40,165 nucleotides of DNA from an uncultured Acidimicrobiaceae bacterium. Lineage in GTDB: Bacteria; Actinomycetota; Acidimicrobiia; Spongiisociales; UBA5794. A model generated the notes under the pieces. The model was not told the DNA's origin, did no database searches, and saw nothing but the letters and a program-made list of their open reading frames with translations. Below, piece after piece: positions 31,489-40,165 of the stretch. Position 1 is the first letter of the stretch. The number at the start of each line of letters is the position of its first letter. Where the stretch lies: NCBI GenBank assembly GCA_947258375.1, contig CAMYIJ010000062.1, forward strand, positions 1 through 40,165. Direction: 5' to 3'. The position numbers were made by a program, and so were the translations under genes.

Positions 31489-32970
31489 CTACCACCGGTA
31501 GAGCAGCCGGGCGAAGTTACGCCAGTAGCGCGGTCCGAACCGACGCGGGTTCCATCTACCGCCGAGCAGCAACCGGGATGTGGACATCCATCGCGGCGAG
31601 GTGAAGCTCTGCGTGTAACAAAACGATCGGATTCCTTCGGGGCCGGCTTCTACACCGTACCCAGAGTCCTTCACCCCGCCGAACGGGAGCGCCGGGACGT
31701 AGAGATTGATCATGTGGTCATTGATCGCCACGGTGCCGGTGTGGAGGCGGGACGCAACGGCAGCTGCGCGACGCTTGTCCTTCGACCAGACCGAGCCGTG
31801 CAATCCATACCGGGAATCGTTGGCCAGGTGAATAGCAGTCTCCTCGTCCGGTACTTGCATAACGGCAACCACCGGCCCAAATGTCTCCTCCGTCATCACC
31901 TTCATCGAGTGGTCCACGTCGGTGAGCATGGTCGGCGCATAGAAGGAGCCAGAGGTGGAGGTGACCTCGTGTCCGCCGCGCCGAAGCGTCGCACCCTTGG
32001 ACAGCGCATCGGCCACGTGAGAGTTGAGGATCTCCATCTGTTGCGGGTCGATGATGGCGCCGATATCTCGCCGATCATTGGTGCCGGCGGTGACTTCGTC
32101 CATCGCCCGTTCCATCTCCTCGAGGAATGGCTGAGCGACCGCCTCGACAACGTAGACACGTTCAACACTGATGCACACCTGGCCGGCGTTCAAGGTGCTA
32201 CCCCACACCGCTCCGCGGGCCGCGTGGATCACGTCGGCATCCTCCAAGACGATCATGGCGTCCTTGCCACCCAGTTCCAGAATGGTCGGAGTCAGCTTCC
32301 CGACCGCCTCCTGTGCCACCTTTCGCCCCGTGCCCGGTGACCCGGTGAACACGACGAGGTCGACATCTGCACCGACCAGAGCGGCCCCGGTCGCGGCGCC
32401 GCCCTGAATGACCTGAACCAGGTCGGCCGGGATACCGGCCTCGTGGAAGAGGTCGCCGATCAGCTGACCCGTGAGCGGTGTCAGTTCAGACGGCTTGAGG
32501 ATTACCGAGCACCCGGCTGCTAGGGCCGGCACAACCGAGACCAACGTCAGGAGGAGAGGGAAGTTGTAGGCCGGGATCACTGCCACCACGCCCCGCGGGT
32601 GATACTCGGTCCATCCACGCGTCATGATCATCGGCCGGGTTGCCGCCCGACGCGGCTGGAGGAGTTTCTCGGCCTTTCGGGAGTAGTAGTCCACCAGACT
32701 GATAGCCGGATTGACATCGCCCACACAGGCATCTGCCCGGTCCTTGCCGGTCTCCTCATGCAGCATCTCCGCCAGACGATCCATGTTGTCCAACAGAACC
32801 CTCTTGAAAGCCTTCAGGTGGCGGCGCCGTTCCTCGTGGCCGGTCGCAGACCATCGATTGAAAGCCGCTCGGGACTGTTCGACGATGCCCGGGATTTCCT
32901 CGGGTTCGGTCGTCACCACAGATCCAATGAGTCCGCCGGTTCGAGGGTTGAAAGAGTCGAGCTTCTCCAA
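31489..32970 (-). CDS. Aldehyde dehydrogenase family protein
   Basis: This 493-residue NAD(P)-dependent enzyme has catalytic Cys266 in NAGQVCISVER, Glu232 in LELGG and Asn136 in YNFP, and the FTGSPGTGRKV cofactor loop. It resembles succinate-semialdehyde/benzaldehyde-type dehydrogenases, but the substrate cannot be read from sequence. The C-terminus has a distinctive extension rich in Arg and Trp (SRLLLGGRWNPRRFGPRYWRNF), possibly for membrane or partner contact. It is convergent with the epsilon-subunit gene (10-nt gap). Upstream lies a 282-nt divergent region shared with the thiolase gene. Confidence 0.85.
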   Translation of the reverse strand: MEKLDSFNPRTGGLIGSVVTTEPEEIPGIVEQSRAAFNRWSATGHEERRRHLKAFKRVLLDNMDRLAEMLHEETGKDRADACVGDVNPAISLVDYYSRKAEKLLQPRRAATRPMIMTRGWTEYHPRGVVAVIPAYNFPLLLTLVSVVPALAAGCSVILKPSELTPLTGQLIGDLFHEAGIPADLVQVIQGGAATGAALVGADVDLVVFTGSPGTGRKVAQEAVGKLTPTILELGGKDAMIVLEDADVIHAARGAVWGSTLNAGQVCISVERVYVVEAVAQPFLEEMERAMDEVTAGTNDRRDIGAIIDPQQMEILNSHVADALSKGATLRRGGHEVTSTSGSFYAPTMLTDVDHSMKVMTEETFGPVVAVMQVPDEETAIHLANDSRYGLHGSVWSKDKRRAAAVASRLHTGTVAINDHMINLYVPALPFGGVKDSGYGVEAGPEGIRSFCYTQSFTSPRWMSTSRLLLGGRWNPRRFGPRYWRNFARLLYRW

Positions 32971-33215
32971 GAGAGTCCCCTTCCAAGGAATGGGCTCAGC
33001 GTATCGAACGGGTTGCTGGCGACGACAGAGGACGAAGCCCCTAACCGCATCTGGCCCGCTCTCGGCGGGGACCCGGCAACGACACCGTGGATGGCGGCAA
33101 GAACCTCCATGACGAGTGCGTCCACGGCGAAACCCTGCTCAATTGCGAATCTCCTATCAAACGAGAGGCGACAGAGCTCGCCGACAGTTCCGGCTCAGGG
33201 GAGGTGAGGCGCCGG

Positions 33216-33245
33216 TATCCTGTGGGTAAGCCCACCAATCACAGG
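33216..33245 (+). promoter_or_regulatory. -10 box TATCCT and RBS-covering leader hairpin of the thiolase gene
   Basis: TATCCT (33216-33221) matches the box used before fxsA and the receiver gene. Just after it, CCTGTG (33219-33224) can pair with CACAGG (33240-33245), which overlaps the AGGAGG RBS, with an inner GTGGG/CCCAC pair. The remaining part of the 282-nt gap shows no gene. Confidence 0.4.
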
Positions 33246-33252
33246 AGGCTCA

Positions 33253-34437
33253 GTGGCGAACCCTGTCATCTGCTCCGCCGTTCGGACGCCGATCGGTCGT
33301 TTCAACGGAGCATTCACCTCACTTACCGCAATGGAGTTGGGAGGGGCGGCCATCTCGGCGGCGCTCGACCGTGCCACGCTGACAGGCGAACGGGTCGACG
33401 AAGTCCTCCTGGGCCACGTTATTCAGGCCGGTCAGGGCCAGATCACATCTCGACAAGCTGCCAGGGCGGCCGGAGTCCCGATGACGGTACCGGCCATGAC
33501 GATCAACAAGGTGTGCCTTTCCGGTATGGCCGCCGTCGCGGAGGCCGGGCGCCGGGTTCGCTTGGGTGAGGCGCAATTCCTGGTTGCCGGAGGCATGGAG
33601 TCGATGACCAATGCGCCGTACGTGCTCCCCAAGGCCCGCCAGGGACTCGGCATCGGTGACACCACCCTCGTCGATGCGTTGACCCATGATGGCCTGTGGT
33701 GCGCCTTCGACCATTGCACCATGGGCGAGTCCTCCGACACGAAGAACCGCCTCCTCGACATCGGACGGGAAGAGCAGGACGAGTGGGCCGCCGCCAGCCA
33801 CGAGAGAGCCGCCGCTGCCACCGATAGCGGCGAGTTCGCCGACGAGATCACAGCCATCTCGGTAGCCCAGCGACGTGGCGATCCGGTTGTTGTCGAACAT
33901 GACGAGGGGATCCGGCGAGGCACAACACCTGAATCGCTTGCCAAGCTGCGACCGGCCTTTGTCGGCGACGGCACGATCACCGCCGGCAACGCCTCCCAGG
34001 TGTCGGACGGTGGCGCCGCCCTGGTTGTCGCCGACCGGGCCGCGGCGGAGGCGGCCGGGCTACCGATCATCGCCGAGATCATCAGCTACGGCCAGACGGC
34101 CGGACCCGACGCGACGCTCCACGAGCGCCCTGCCGAGGCGCTGCGGATTGCTCTCAAGCACGGCGGTCTCGAGCTGAGTGATCTCAAACTGATCGAGTTC
34201 AACGAGGCGTTTGCCGCAGTTTCTCTGTGGTCGGCGAGGATGCTCGACCTCGACACGGCAAAGGTCAACGTCAACGGGGGCGCCGTCGCGCTGGGCCATC
34301 CACTGGGTGCCACGGGGGCACGTATCATCGTGACCCTCATAAACGCGCTCCAGCATCGCGGCGGAGGTTACGGGGGTGCCGCCCTTTGCGGCGGCGGTGG
34401 CCAGGGCGACGCGATGATTCTCAAGGTCGGGAGCTGA
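33253..34437 (+). CDS. Thiolase (acetyl-CoA C-acetyltransferase)
   Basis: This 394-residue enzyme performs acetoacetyl-CoA formation or 3-ketoacyl-CoA cleavage. The nucleophilic Cys is in NKVCLSGMAAV, His in GHPLGATGAR and the second Cys in CGGGGQGDAM, with EAFAAVS and NVNGGAVALGHPLG typical of the biosynthetic/degradative type II group. GTG start with RBS AGGAGG 4 nt before it. It is followed after 3 nt by glpX. The neighbouring mce and epsilon-subunit genes suggest a role in short-chain acyl-CoA metabolism. A specific symbol (atoB, phaA) cannot be chosen. Confidence 0.9.
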   Translation: MANPVICSAVRTPIGRFNGAFTSLTAMELGGAAISAALDRATLTGERVDEVLLGHVIQAGQGQITSRQAARAAGVPMTVPAMTINKVCLSGMAAVAEAGRRVRLGEAQFLVAGGMESMTNAPYVLPKARQGLGIGDTTLVDALTHDGLWCAFDHCTMGESSDTKNRLLDIGREEQDEWAAASHERAAAATDSGEFADEITAISVAQRRGDPVVVEHDEGIRRGTTPESLAKLRPAFVGDGTITAGNASQVSDGGAALVVADRAAAEAAGLPIIAEIISYGQTAGPDATLHERPAEALRIALKHGGLELSDLKLIEFNEAFAAVSLWSARMLDLDTAKVNVNGGAVALGHPLGATGARIIVTLINALQHRGGGYGGAALCGGGGQGDAMILKVGS

Positions 34438-34440
34438 ATC

Positions 34441-35445
34441 ATGACAAGCAGTTCAGCATCACACGCCCACCCCAAGCCCGCCCGACCGGATCGCAACCTC
34501 GCAATGGAGCTCACGCGGGTCACCGAGGCAGCCGCCATTGCCGCGGCTCGTCATCTTGGTCGCGGCGACAAGATTGCCGTCGATCAGGCGGCCGTCGACG
34601 CTATGCGCAAGATGCTGTCAGGTGTCGACATCGATGGCGTTGTCGTCATCGGCGAGGGCGAGAAAGACGAGGCCCCCATGCTCTTCAACGGGGAGAAGGT
34701 GGGCGACGGTACCGGCCCCAAAGTCGACGTGGCGGTCGACCCGGTCGACGGCACCAGATTGACTGCACTCGGGATCGGCGGGGCGCTCGCCGTCATCGCG
34801 GTCGCCGAGCGGGGAACCATGTTTGCTCCCGGCAGCCTGGTCTACATGGACAAGATCGCCGTCGGGGAGCACGCCGCCGGTTCGATCGACATCGAAGCCC
34901 CGGTGGAGGACAACCTCAAGAAGGTGGCCAAAGCGCTCGACAAACGGGTCGGTGACGTCACGGCCATCATCCTGGACAGGCCCCGCAACGAGCCGTTTAT
35001 CACGGCGGTGCGCCGGGCAGGAGCACGCATCCAGCTCATCACAGACGGTGACATCTCGGCGGCCATCGCCACGGCCAAAGAGGACAGCCATGTCGACATA
35101 CTTTTCGGCATCGGCGGCTCGCCGGAGGCGGTGACCGCGGCTTGCGCCATGCTGGCAGTGGGCGGTGAGATCCAGTGCAAGGTGTGGCCCCGCGACGAAT
35201 CGGAACGGCAGTACGCCGCAGACGAGGGCATCGACCTCAACCGGGTGCTCACCACCCGCGACCTGGTCGATTCCGACCACACCTTCTTTGCGGCGACAGG
35301 GGTGTCAACCGGCGATCTCCTCGAAGGGGTTGTGTTCACAGGAGACGGCGCACGCACCAACACCGTAGTTATGCGCTCCCACACGGGCACGGTCCGCTTC
35401 ATCGACGCCCTCCACCGCTTCGACCGCCGCGACCCCATCGGCTAG
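34441..35445 (+). CDS. glpX: Class II fructose-1,6-bisphosphatase
   Basis: Hydrolyses fructose 1,6-bisphosphate to fructose 6-phosphate in gluconeogenesis; the GlpX type is the main actinobacterial form. The 334-residue protein shows metal/substrate motifs VVIGEGEKDEAPML, VDVAVDPVDGTRL and GIGGSPEAV, in the expected order. The first ~20 residues (SSSASHAHPKPARPD) are a variable tail; the family core starts at RNLAMELTRVTEAAA. It starts 3 nt after the thiolase stop, so it is probably co-transcribed. A short hairpin follows the stop. Confidence 0.93.
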   Translation: MTSSSASHAHPKPARPDRNLAMELTRVTEAAAIAAARHLGRGDKIAVDQAAVDAMRKMLSGVDIDGVVVIGEGEKDEAPMLFNGEKVGDGTGPKVDVAVDPVDGTRLTALGIGGALAVIAVAERGTMFAPGSLVYMDKIAVGEHAAGSIDIEAPVEDNLKKVAKALDKRVGDVTAIILDRPRNEPFITAVRRAGARIQLITDGDISAAIATAKEDSHVDILFGIGGSPEAVTAACAMLAVGGEIQCKVWPRDESERQYAADEGIDLNRVLTTRDLVDSDHTFFAATGVSTGDLLEGVVFTGDGARTNTVVMRSHTGTVRFIDALHRFDRRDPIG

Positions 35446-35464
35446 GAAACGCCTACGGTTTCCT
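35444..35464 (+). terminator. Short hairpin after glpX
   Basis: AGGAAAC (35444-35450) pairs with GTTTCCT (35458-35464) around a 7-nt loop, overlapping the stop codon. A second weak hairpin (TCTGG/CCAGA) follows. The 116-nt gap to the next gene has no other clear element. Confidence 0.4.
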
Positions 35465-35561
35465 TGCGAGTTCTGGCTTCTCCAGACCTCGGTGGCTCCG
35501 TCATGGCGACGTAGCCGATAAATGTCAGCGATTTGCTTCAGAGGCAGCGAGACTGATTGCC

Positions 35562-38500
35562 ATGCCATACGCCGATCTCCGCGAAGAGAGGTTCGTCGAG
35601 TTCGACGGGGAGCCCTTCTACGGTATCCCCGACGTCGACCGACTTCCCCCGTTCTTGATGAGCATTCTGAGTGGGGGCGACCACTGGATGTTCGTCTCCA
35701 GCCGCGGCGGCCTAACGGCCGGTCGGCGCGACGCCAACTCGGCGCTGTTCCCTTACGAAACCGACGATCGGCTCCACGTTGCGAACGGGGTGACCGGCCC
35801 CACAACCGTCGTACGCGGCCGGCGCGCCGACACGATTTGGACGTGGCTGCCACTCCACGGTCGCGCCTCTCCGGTGGTAAGGCGAAACATCTACAAATCC
35901 GTCGTCGGCAACCAGCTGGTGTTCGAGGAGGTCAACGAGAGGCTCGGCCTGGTATTCCGCTATCGGATGACCAGCAGCGACCGCTTCGGGTTCATCAGAA
36001 CGGCTTCTCTCGCAAACGCGGGTAACCACGTCGTCGGAGTCGATCTGGTCGACGGGCTGCTGAACCTCCTCCCCCACGGTGTTGATCCGGCAACATACCG
36101 GGCGATGAGCAACCTCACCAACGCCTATCGAAGAAGCGAGCTGATCGACGCGGCAACCAAGCTCGCCGTCTTCTCCCTCGAATCGCTCATCTCGGACAGG
36201 GCGGAGCCCGGCGAAGCGCTTACCGCTACGGTGGCTTGGTCCACCGGGCTCAACGATGCGCGAGTCTTGCTCGATCCGTCCGCGATCGAGATCTTCCGGG
36301 CCGGACGTGCTCCCGACTCGGACCGTGTGGTAACGGGAAGGCCCGGGGCCTACCTGCTCGAATCGCATCAGGTTGTTCCCGCCGGGGATACCGTGGAGTG
36401 GACCATTGTCACCGACGTTGCCCGTCGGCAGCGGCAAGTCGTCGAGCTACTCCGCTTCCTCTCGTCGGACGATCCGCAGCCCGCCATCACAGAATCGATC
36501 CACGCCGGCACAGAGTCACTGGCGGCACTGCTGGCCTCTGCGGACGGGATGCAGCACACAGGCGACCGCATGGCGGCCGCCCACCACCTCGCCAATGTTG
36601 CCTTCAACACCATGCGGGGCGGTTTGTTCAACTCTGCGACCGAGATTGTCCGCGATGAATTCGCAACATTCCTGCGAAGGCGCAACCGCCCAGTTGCCGC
36701 CCGTCACGAGTCGGCGTTCGATGCTCTTCCCGACCGAATCGACCGCGCCGCCCTCCTCGAATACGCGGACGTCAGCACCGATCCACAGCTGATGCGACTG
36801 GCCCGCGAATACCTGCCCGTCACGTTCTCCAGGCGCCACGGCGACCCCAGCAGGCCTTGGAACGCATTCTCGATAAGGGTGCGCGACGACGACGGCCGGC
36901 CGGTGGTCCACTACGAGGGCAACTGGCGCGATATTTTCCAGAACTGGGAAGCGCTGTGCACCAGTTTTCCCGAGTATCTGCCGAGCGTGGTGGCGGTGTT
37001 TCTGAACGCCTCGACGCCCGACGGCTTCAACCCCTACCGGATAACCTCGGACGGGATCGACTGGGAAGTGCCCGAACCGGACAATCCTTGGGCGAACATC
37101 GGCTATTGGGGTGACCACCAGATCGTCTATCTCGATCGGCTCCTCATGATGATGCAGCGCTACAAGCCGACGGCTCTCGACGGGATGCTCGGAGAACGGC
37201 GGTTCGCCTACGCCGATGTTCCCTACCGCATCGACCCCTACGAGGCGATCATCCGTGATCCGCGCTCCACCATCGAGTTCGACGACGCCGCCGCGGAGCG
37301 CAGCGCCGCACGGGTCACAGAGTTGGGCGGCGACGGCAAGCTGGTGCCCTCCGCCGCGGGTGATGTCTACCTGGTATCGATGGTCGAGAAGCTGCTCGTG
37401 CCGACGCTGGCCAAACTCTCGAACCTCGTCCCGGACGGCGGCATTTGGATGAACACACAGCGGCCTGAATGGAACGACGCCAACAATGCCCTCGTCGGTA
37501 ACGGACTCTCGATGGTCACGGTGTGCCATCTCCGCAGCCATCTCGACCATTTGGCGATGCTCCTGGAACGCTCCGGCCTCGATGTTGCCGACCTGTCGAC
37601 CGAGGTCGCCCAATGGGCCTCGAGGATCGCGGCAGTACTCGAAGACAATGCCAACTACCCGGGTGGCAAGCTCGACGACGTTCGCCGCCGGCGAGTCGTC
37701 GACAGTCTCGGAAGCGCGTTCTCCGACTATCGGGCCGACATTTACGCGGTCGGCTTCAGCGGCACGACGCCGGTTCAGCTGGCCGAGCTCGTGACACTAT
37801 TCCAATCGGCGGTTCGGCACCTCGACGACACGATCCGGAGCAACAGACGTCCCGACGCGCTATACCACGCCTACAACCTGATCAACTTCGATGAAGGAGA
37901 CGCATCCGCAGCCGCGGTCGAGCATCTGCAGCCGATGCTAGAAGGCCAGGTGGCCGTCCTGAGCTGCGGTCTGCTCTCTGCCGACGAGAAGGTCGAGGTC
38001 CTCGATGCGCTGTTCGCGAGTGCGATGTATCGGCCCGACCAGAACAGCTTCATGCTGTATCCGGCGCGGGGGTTGCCTTCCTTCCTCGACAAGGCCGTTG
38101 TCCCGGATTCAGTTGTCTCCGGGATCCCGTTGCTCGGCGAGCTCGCTGCCAACGGCGACGGCTCGATCATCGAGGTCGATGGGGAAGGCCGCTACCGGTT
38201 CGGCCCGCGATGCGTCAACCGGCCGGCGCTCATGGCGGAACTCGATCGCCTGGCGCAGGACGATCGCTGGCGGGAACTTGTCTCCCGCGACGCCGACGCG
38301 GTGGCCGGCGCCTACGAGGACGTGTTCAACCACCATGCCTATACCGGACGCTCGGGTTCGATGTACGGCTACGAAGGAATCGGCTCGATCTACTGGCACA
38401 TGGTGGCGAAGCTGTTGGTAGCCGTACAGGAGTCGATCCTCGAGGCGATCGACGCCGGCTCCGACCCGGAAACGGTCGGTCGCCTCGCAGCTTTCTACTG

Positions 38501-39005
38501 GCGGGTGCGATCCGGACTGGGCTTCGAGAAGACGGCCGGCGAGTTCGGAGCGTTTCCGATGGATCCCTATTCCCACACCCCTGCTCACGCCGGAGCCCAG
38601 CAACCGGGCATGACCGGGCAGGTGAAGGAGGAGATCCTGACGCGTCTACTGGAACTGGGACTCCGTGTCAGAGATGGCGAGATCCATGTCGAGCCGGTGC
38701 TGCTGCGACCCGAGACCTTCGTAACGGCGCCCACGAGCTGGAACGTGCGCACCGCCGACGGCGCCTCTGAGGAAATCGACCTGCCGGCAGATTCACTAGG
38801 GCTGACGCTGTGCCACGTGCCGGTCGTCGTGACACTTGGAGAGGGCCCGGGCGCCATCGAGGTGGAGCTGGCCGACGGGACGGTGCGCCGTTTCCCGGGA
38901 TCGGTGCTCGACCGGAGCACCAGCGCCGAGATCTTCAGACGCGATGGGGCGGTGCGGCGGGTGAACGTCTTCGTTGCGCACGAATTCGGCGGCGATGGGG
39001 CCTGA
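35562..39005 (+). CDS. Large GH94-like (alpha/alpha)6-barrel protein, unassigned
   Basis: This 1147-residue cytoplasmic protein (no signal peptide) has an N-terminal beta-rich region (about 1-300) followed by a long helical region. Three blocks recall glycoside phosphorylases and hydrolases of the GH94 clan: GNWRDIFQNWEAL (about 453), NIGYWGDHQIVYLDRLL (about 511) and NTQRPEWNDANNALVGNG (about 628), the last resembling the DWND region that carries the catalytic acid of GH94. Length and order also fit. However, the sequence is clearly not a standard cellobiose or chitobiose phosphorylase, and I cannot name a substrate. Start: ATG at 35562, chosen from the onset of conserved-looking sequence; the frame is open upstream across glpX. 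It converges with a glycosyltransferase gene (8-nt gap). Confidence 0.75.
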   Translation: MPYADLREERFVEFDGEPFYGIPDVDRLPPFLMSILSGGDHWMFVSSRGGLTAGRRDANSALFPYETDDRLHVANGVTGPTTVVRGRRADTIWTWLPLHGRASPVVRRNIYKSVVGNQLVFEEVNERLGLVFRYRMTSSDRFGFIRTASLANAGNHVVGVDLVDGLLNLLPHGVDPATYRAMSNLTNAYRRSELIDAATKLAVFSLESLISDRAEPGEALTATVAWSTGLNDARVLLDPSAIEIFRAGRAPDSDRVVTGRPGAYLLESHQVVPAGDTVEWTIVTDVARRQRQVVELLRFLSSDDPQPAITESIHAGTESLAALLASADGMQHTGDRMAAAHHLANVAFNTMRGGLFNSATEIVRDEFATFLRRRNRPVAARHESAFDALPDRIDRAALLEYADVSTDPQLMRLAREYLPVTFSRRHGDPSRPWNAFSIRVRDDDGRPVVHYEGNWRDIFQNWEALCTSFPEYLPSVVAVFLNASTPDGFNPYRITSDGIDWEVPEPDNPWANIGYWGDHQIVYLDRLLMMMQRYKPTALDGMLGERRFAYADVPYRIDPYEAIIRDPRSTIEFDDAAAERSAARVTELGGDGKLVPSAAGDVYLVSMVEKLLVPTLAKLSNLVPDGGIWMNTQRPEWNDANNALVGNGLSMVTVCHLRSHLDHLAMLLERSGLDVADLSTEVAQWASRIAAVLEDNANYPGGKLDDVRRRRVVDSLGSAFSDYRADIYAVGFSGTTPVQLAELVTLFQSAVRHLDDTIRSNRRPDALYHAYNLINFDEGDASAAAVEHLQPMLEGQVAVLSCGLLSADEKVEVLDALFASAMYRPDQNSFMLYPARGLPSFLDKAVVPDSVVSGIPLLGELAANGDGSIIEVDGEGRYRFGPRCVNRPALMAELDRLAQDDRWRELVSRDADAVAGAYEDVFNHHAYTGRSGSMYGYEGIGSIYWHMVAKLLVAVQESILEAIDAGSDPETVGRLAAFYWRVRSGLGFEKTAGEFGAFPMDPYSHTPAHAGAQQPGMTGQVKEEILTRLLELGLRVRDGEIHVEPVLLRPETFVTAPTSWNVRTADGASEEIDLPADSLGLTLCHVPVVVTLGEGPGAIEVELADGTVRRFPGSVLDRSTSAEIFRRDGAVRRVNVFVAHEFGGDGA

Positions 39006-39013
39006 GGAGGCGA

Positions 39014-40117
39014 CTATGTACCGCTGTCGAGCGCACGAACACTTTCGAAAGCGGTGTCGTAGGCGGGGGCGACTTGGCTCCAGTCGAAGGCGGCCATGAC
39101 GGGGCGGAGCTCTGCGACCACGGCTGCCCGCTCCGCGGGGTTGTCGAGGGCCCAGCGCAGCCGGTCGACCAATTCCCCCTCGGAGTACAGGCAGGCCGCG
39201 TGGTGCGCGAGGGGGATCCGCTCCGGGTAGACCAGTCGGTCGGGTAGCACCGGGAAGGCACCCGAATATATCGCCTCAGTGATGGCAATCCCGAAGAACT
39301 CCTGGGTAGCAGTCGAGACAACGATGTCCGCTGAGGCGAGCAGCCGGATGTAGTCGGCGTCCGGGGCATGGCCGACGTGGAGCATCCTCTCGGGCAACGC
39401 GTCTTGCAGCCTGGTGAAATCGGGAAGCTCGCCGATCTGCTCCCCCGCCAGGGCGATATCGAAGTCGTGGGTGGCTGCCAGGTCGATCATGGCGTCGGCA
39501 AAAGGGGCCGGCCCCTTGTCGAAGTCCCACCTCTGGTTCCACAGGATCAGCGGTCGGTCCGCCTTGGACGAACGGACGCCCTCGAGGCGCGCCAGATCTA
39601 CTCCGACCGGGAGGATGCTCGACTTCTCTCTCACGGCAGGAAGCAACGCAGAGTGCCGGTAGTCGGGGAACCGCTTCAACAGGGCACCAACCCCGTCGAA
39701 CCAGGCGTCGTAGTGGAACCGGGAGTTGAAAAACACCGCGTCGGCGACGTGCATCGAACCCCAGTTGATCATGGCATACGCCTCATCGACGTTGTCACGG
39801 GGCGAGATTGGATAGCTGAGCTGGTTCTCGTGCATGTAGAGCACCACCGCCGCATCCGCACGCGCCCGGCCAACCGCTCCGAGGAACGCCGCCAGGTGAA
39901 CCATGTCGGAAGCGAGGATAAGGTCGAACGGGCCGTGGCTCTCGACGTGGGTGGCAAACTCGCCGGCCAGCGTCAGGTAGCTGCCGTGCATGCGCCACTT
40001 CCAGAACCGGGCATCGTGTGTGACGAGCACCACCTCATGAACCGAATGGTCCCGATAGCCCTCGGCCTAGGCTTGGTGGGACCCCCCGAAGTACGGCTCA
40101 ATGATCGCGATGCGCAT
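39014..40117 (-). pseudogene. GTDC1/QTMAN-like glycosyltransferase (tRNA-queuosine mannosyltransferase family) with in-frame TAG
   Basis: The frame from ATG 40117 reads MRIAIIEPYFGGSHQA, then TAG (40069-40067), then AEGYRDHSVHEVVLVTHDARFWKWRM and onward without further stops for a total of 368 codons. Family members have Trp at that site (GGSHKAWAEGY), so TGG has become TAG. The rest looks intact: LILASDMVHLAAFL, HENQLSYP, WNQRWDFDKGP, STATQEFFGIAITEAI and LPDRLVYPE. These are hallmarks of the DUF3524/GT4 group whose vertebrate member mannosylates queuosine in tRNA-Asp. A GTG at 40033 could restart translation but would lose the first nucleotide-binding strand. Sequencing error is not excluded. 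Confidence 0.8.
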
Positions 40118-40165
40118 GGCGGGACCTTAGAGAGCGTGTGCGTCATCGGCCCCCGGTTCTTGCGG

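Noticed and set aside
35175..35561. N-terminal extension of the GH94-like protein across the end of glpX
   Set aside because: Arg/Pro-rich shadow of glpX in another frame; conserved-looking sequence begins at the ATG at 35562.
36516..37613. 365-codon minus-strand ORF inside the GH94-like gene
   Set aside because: High-GC shadow frame with no domain or RBS; the plus frame carries clear conserved blocks.
40067..40069. TAG as a recoded sense codon (for example pyrrolysine or altered code)
   Set aside because: TAG ends several intact genes here (vWA, NUDIX, A-type carrier, kinase at 30182), and no pylTSBCD-like genes are seen. Only UGA recoding is supported, by selAB.

Overview
The window is a gene-dense, high-GC chromosomal segment. 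It carries about 37 protein genes, one tRNA-Pro(CGG), and no gene-free stretch above 300 bases. Several features point to the phylum Actinomycetota: a WhiB-type Fe-S regulator, an acyl-CoA carboxylase epsilon-like subunit, Thr/Pro-rich (TTT) exported linkers, frequent GTG/TTG starts, and many starts placed 6-10 nt after a TAnnnT -10 box (leaderless mRNAs). A deep-branching class such as Acidimicrobiia would fit, but that is inference. I see no phage, IS or CRISPR signature, so this reads as core genome with a few odd loci.

Layout. 0-5 kb: a membrane-embedded spermidine-synthase-like gene whose first 58 bases and upstream region recur at the window edge (a tandem copy), a RusA-like orphan, and an antiquitin-type aldehyde dehydrogenase beside ridA. 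5-9 kb: a secreted von Willebrand A protein, an A-type Fe-S carrier and an Mrp ATPase. 9-12.2 kb: a translationally coupled run fxsA, NUDIX, metallo-beta-lactamase fold and M23 peptidase, divergent from selA. 12.2-15.6 kb: selA-selB (selenocysteine incorporation), with a convergent overlapping whiB. 15.8-18.9 kb: NfeD-like protein, orphan receiver, CorC-like protein and tRNA-Pro. 19-24.5 kb: a GAF histidine kinase with a structured leader, an SRPBCC protein, and a three-gene module (small secreted protein, OmpR-type regulator, and a sensor kinase with a collagen-like Gly-X-Thr loop). 24.5-26.8 kb: lysC-asd, the entry to Lys/Met/Thr and diaminopimelate synthesis. 26.9-30.7 kb: cyclophilin lipoprotein, small membrane protein, PHP phosphatase, histidine kinase and K+ channel. 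30.8-35.4 kb: methylmalonyl-CoA epimerase, carboxylase epsilon-like subunit, aldehyde dehydrogenase, thiolase and glpX. 35.5-40.1 kb: a 1147-residue GH94-like (alpha/alpha)6 protein convergent with a GTDC1/QTMAN-type glycosyltransferase interrupted by an in-frame TAG.

Most interesting: (1) the secreted-protein/regulator/kinase module, with 11-bp tandem repeats upstream and two mutually exclusive hairpins at the regulator's ribosome-binding region; (2) the amber codon replacing a conserved Trp in the queuosine-mannosyltransferase-like gene; (3) the large unassigned GH94-like protein; (4) two families of short dispersed repeats, one a 17-bp inverted repeat, the other a diverged pair lying beside tRNA-Pro and upstream of mce; (5) an NfeD protease domain that has lost its catalytic serine; (6) a 100-bp perfect duplication around the spermidine-synthase-like start.
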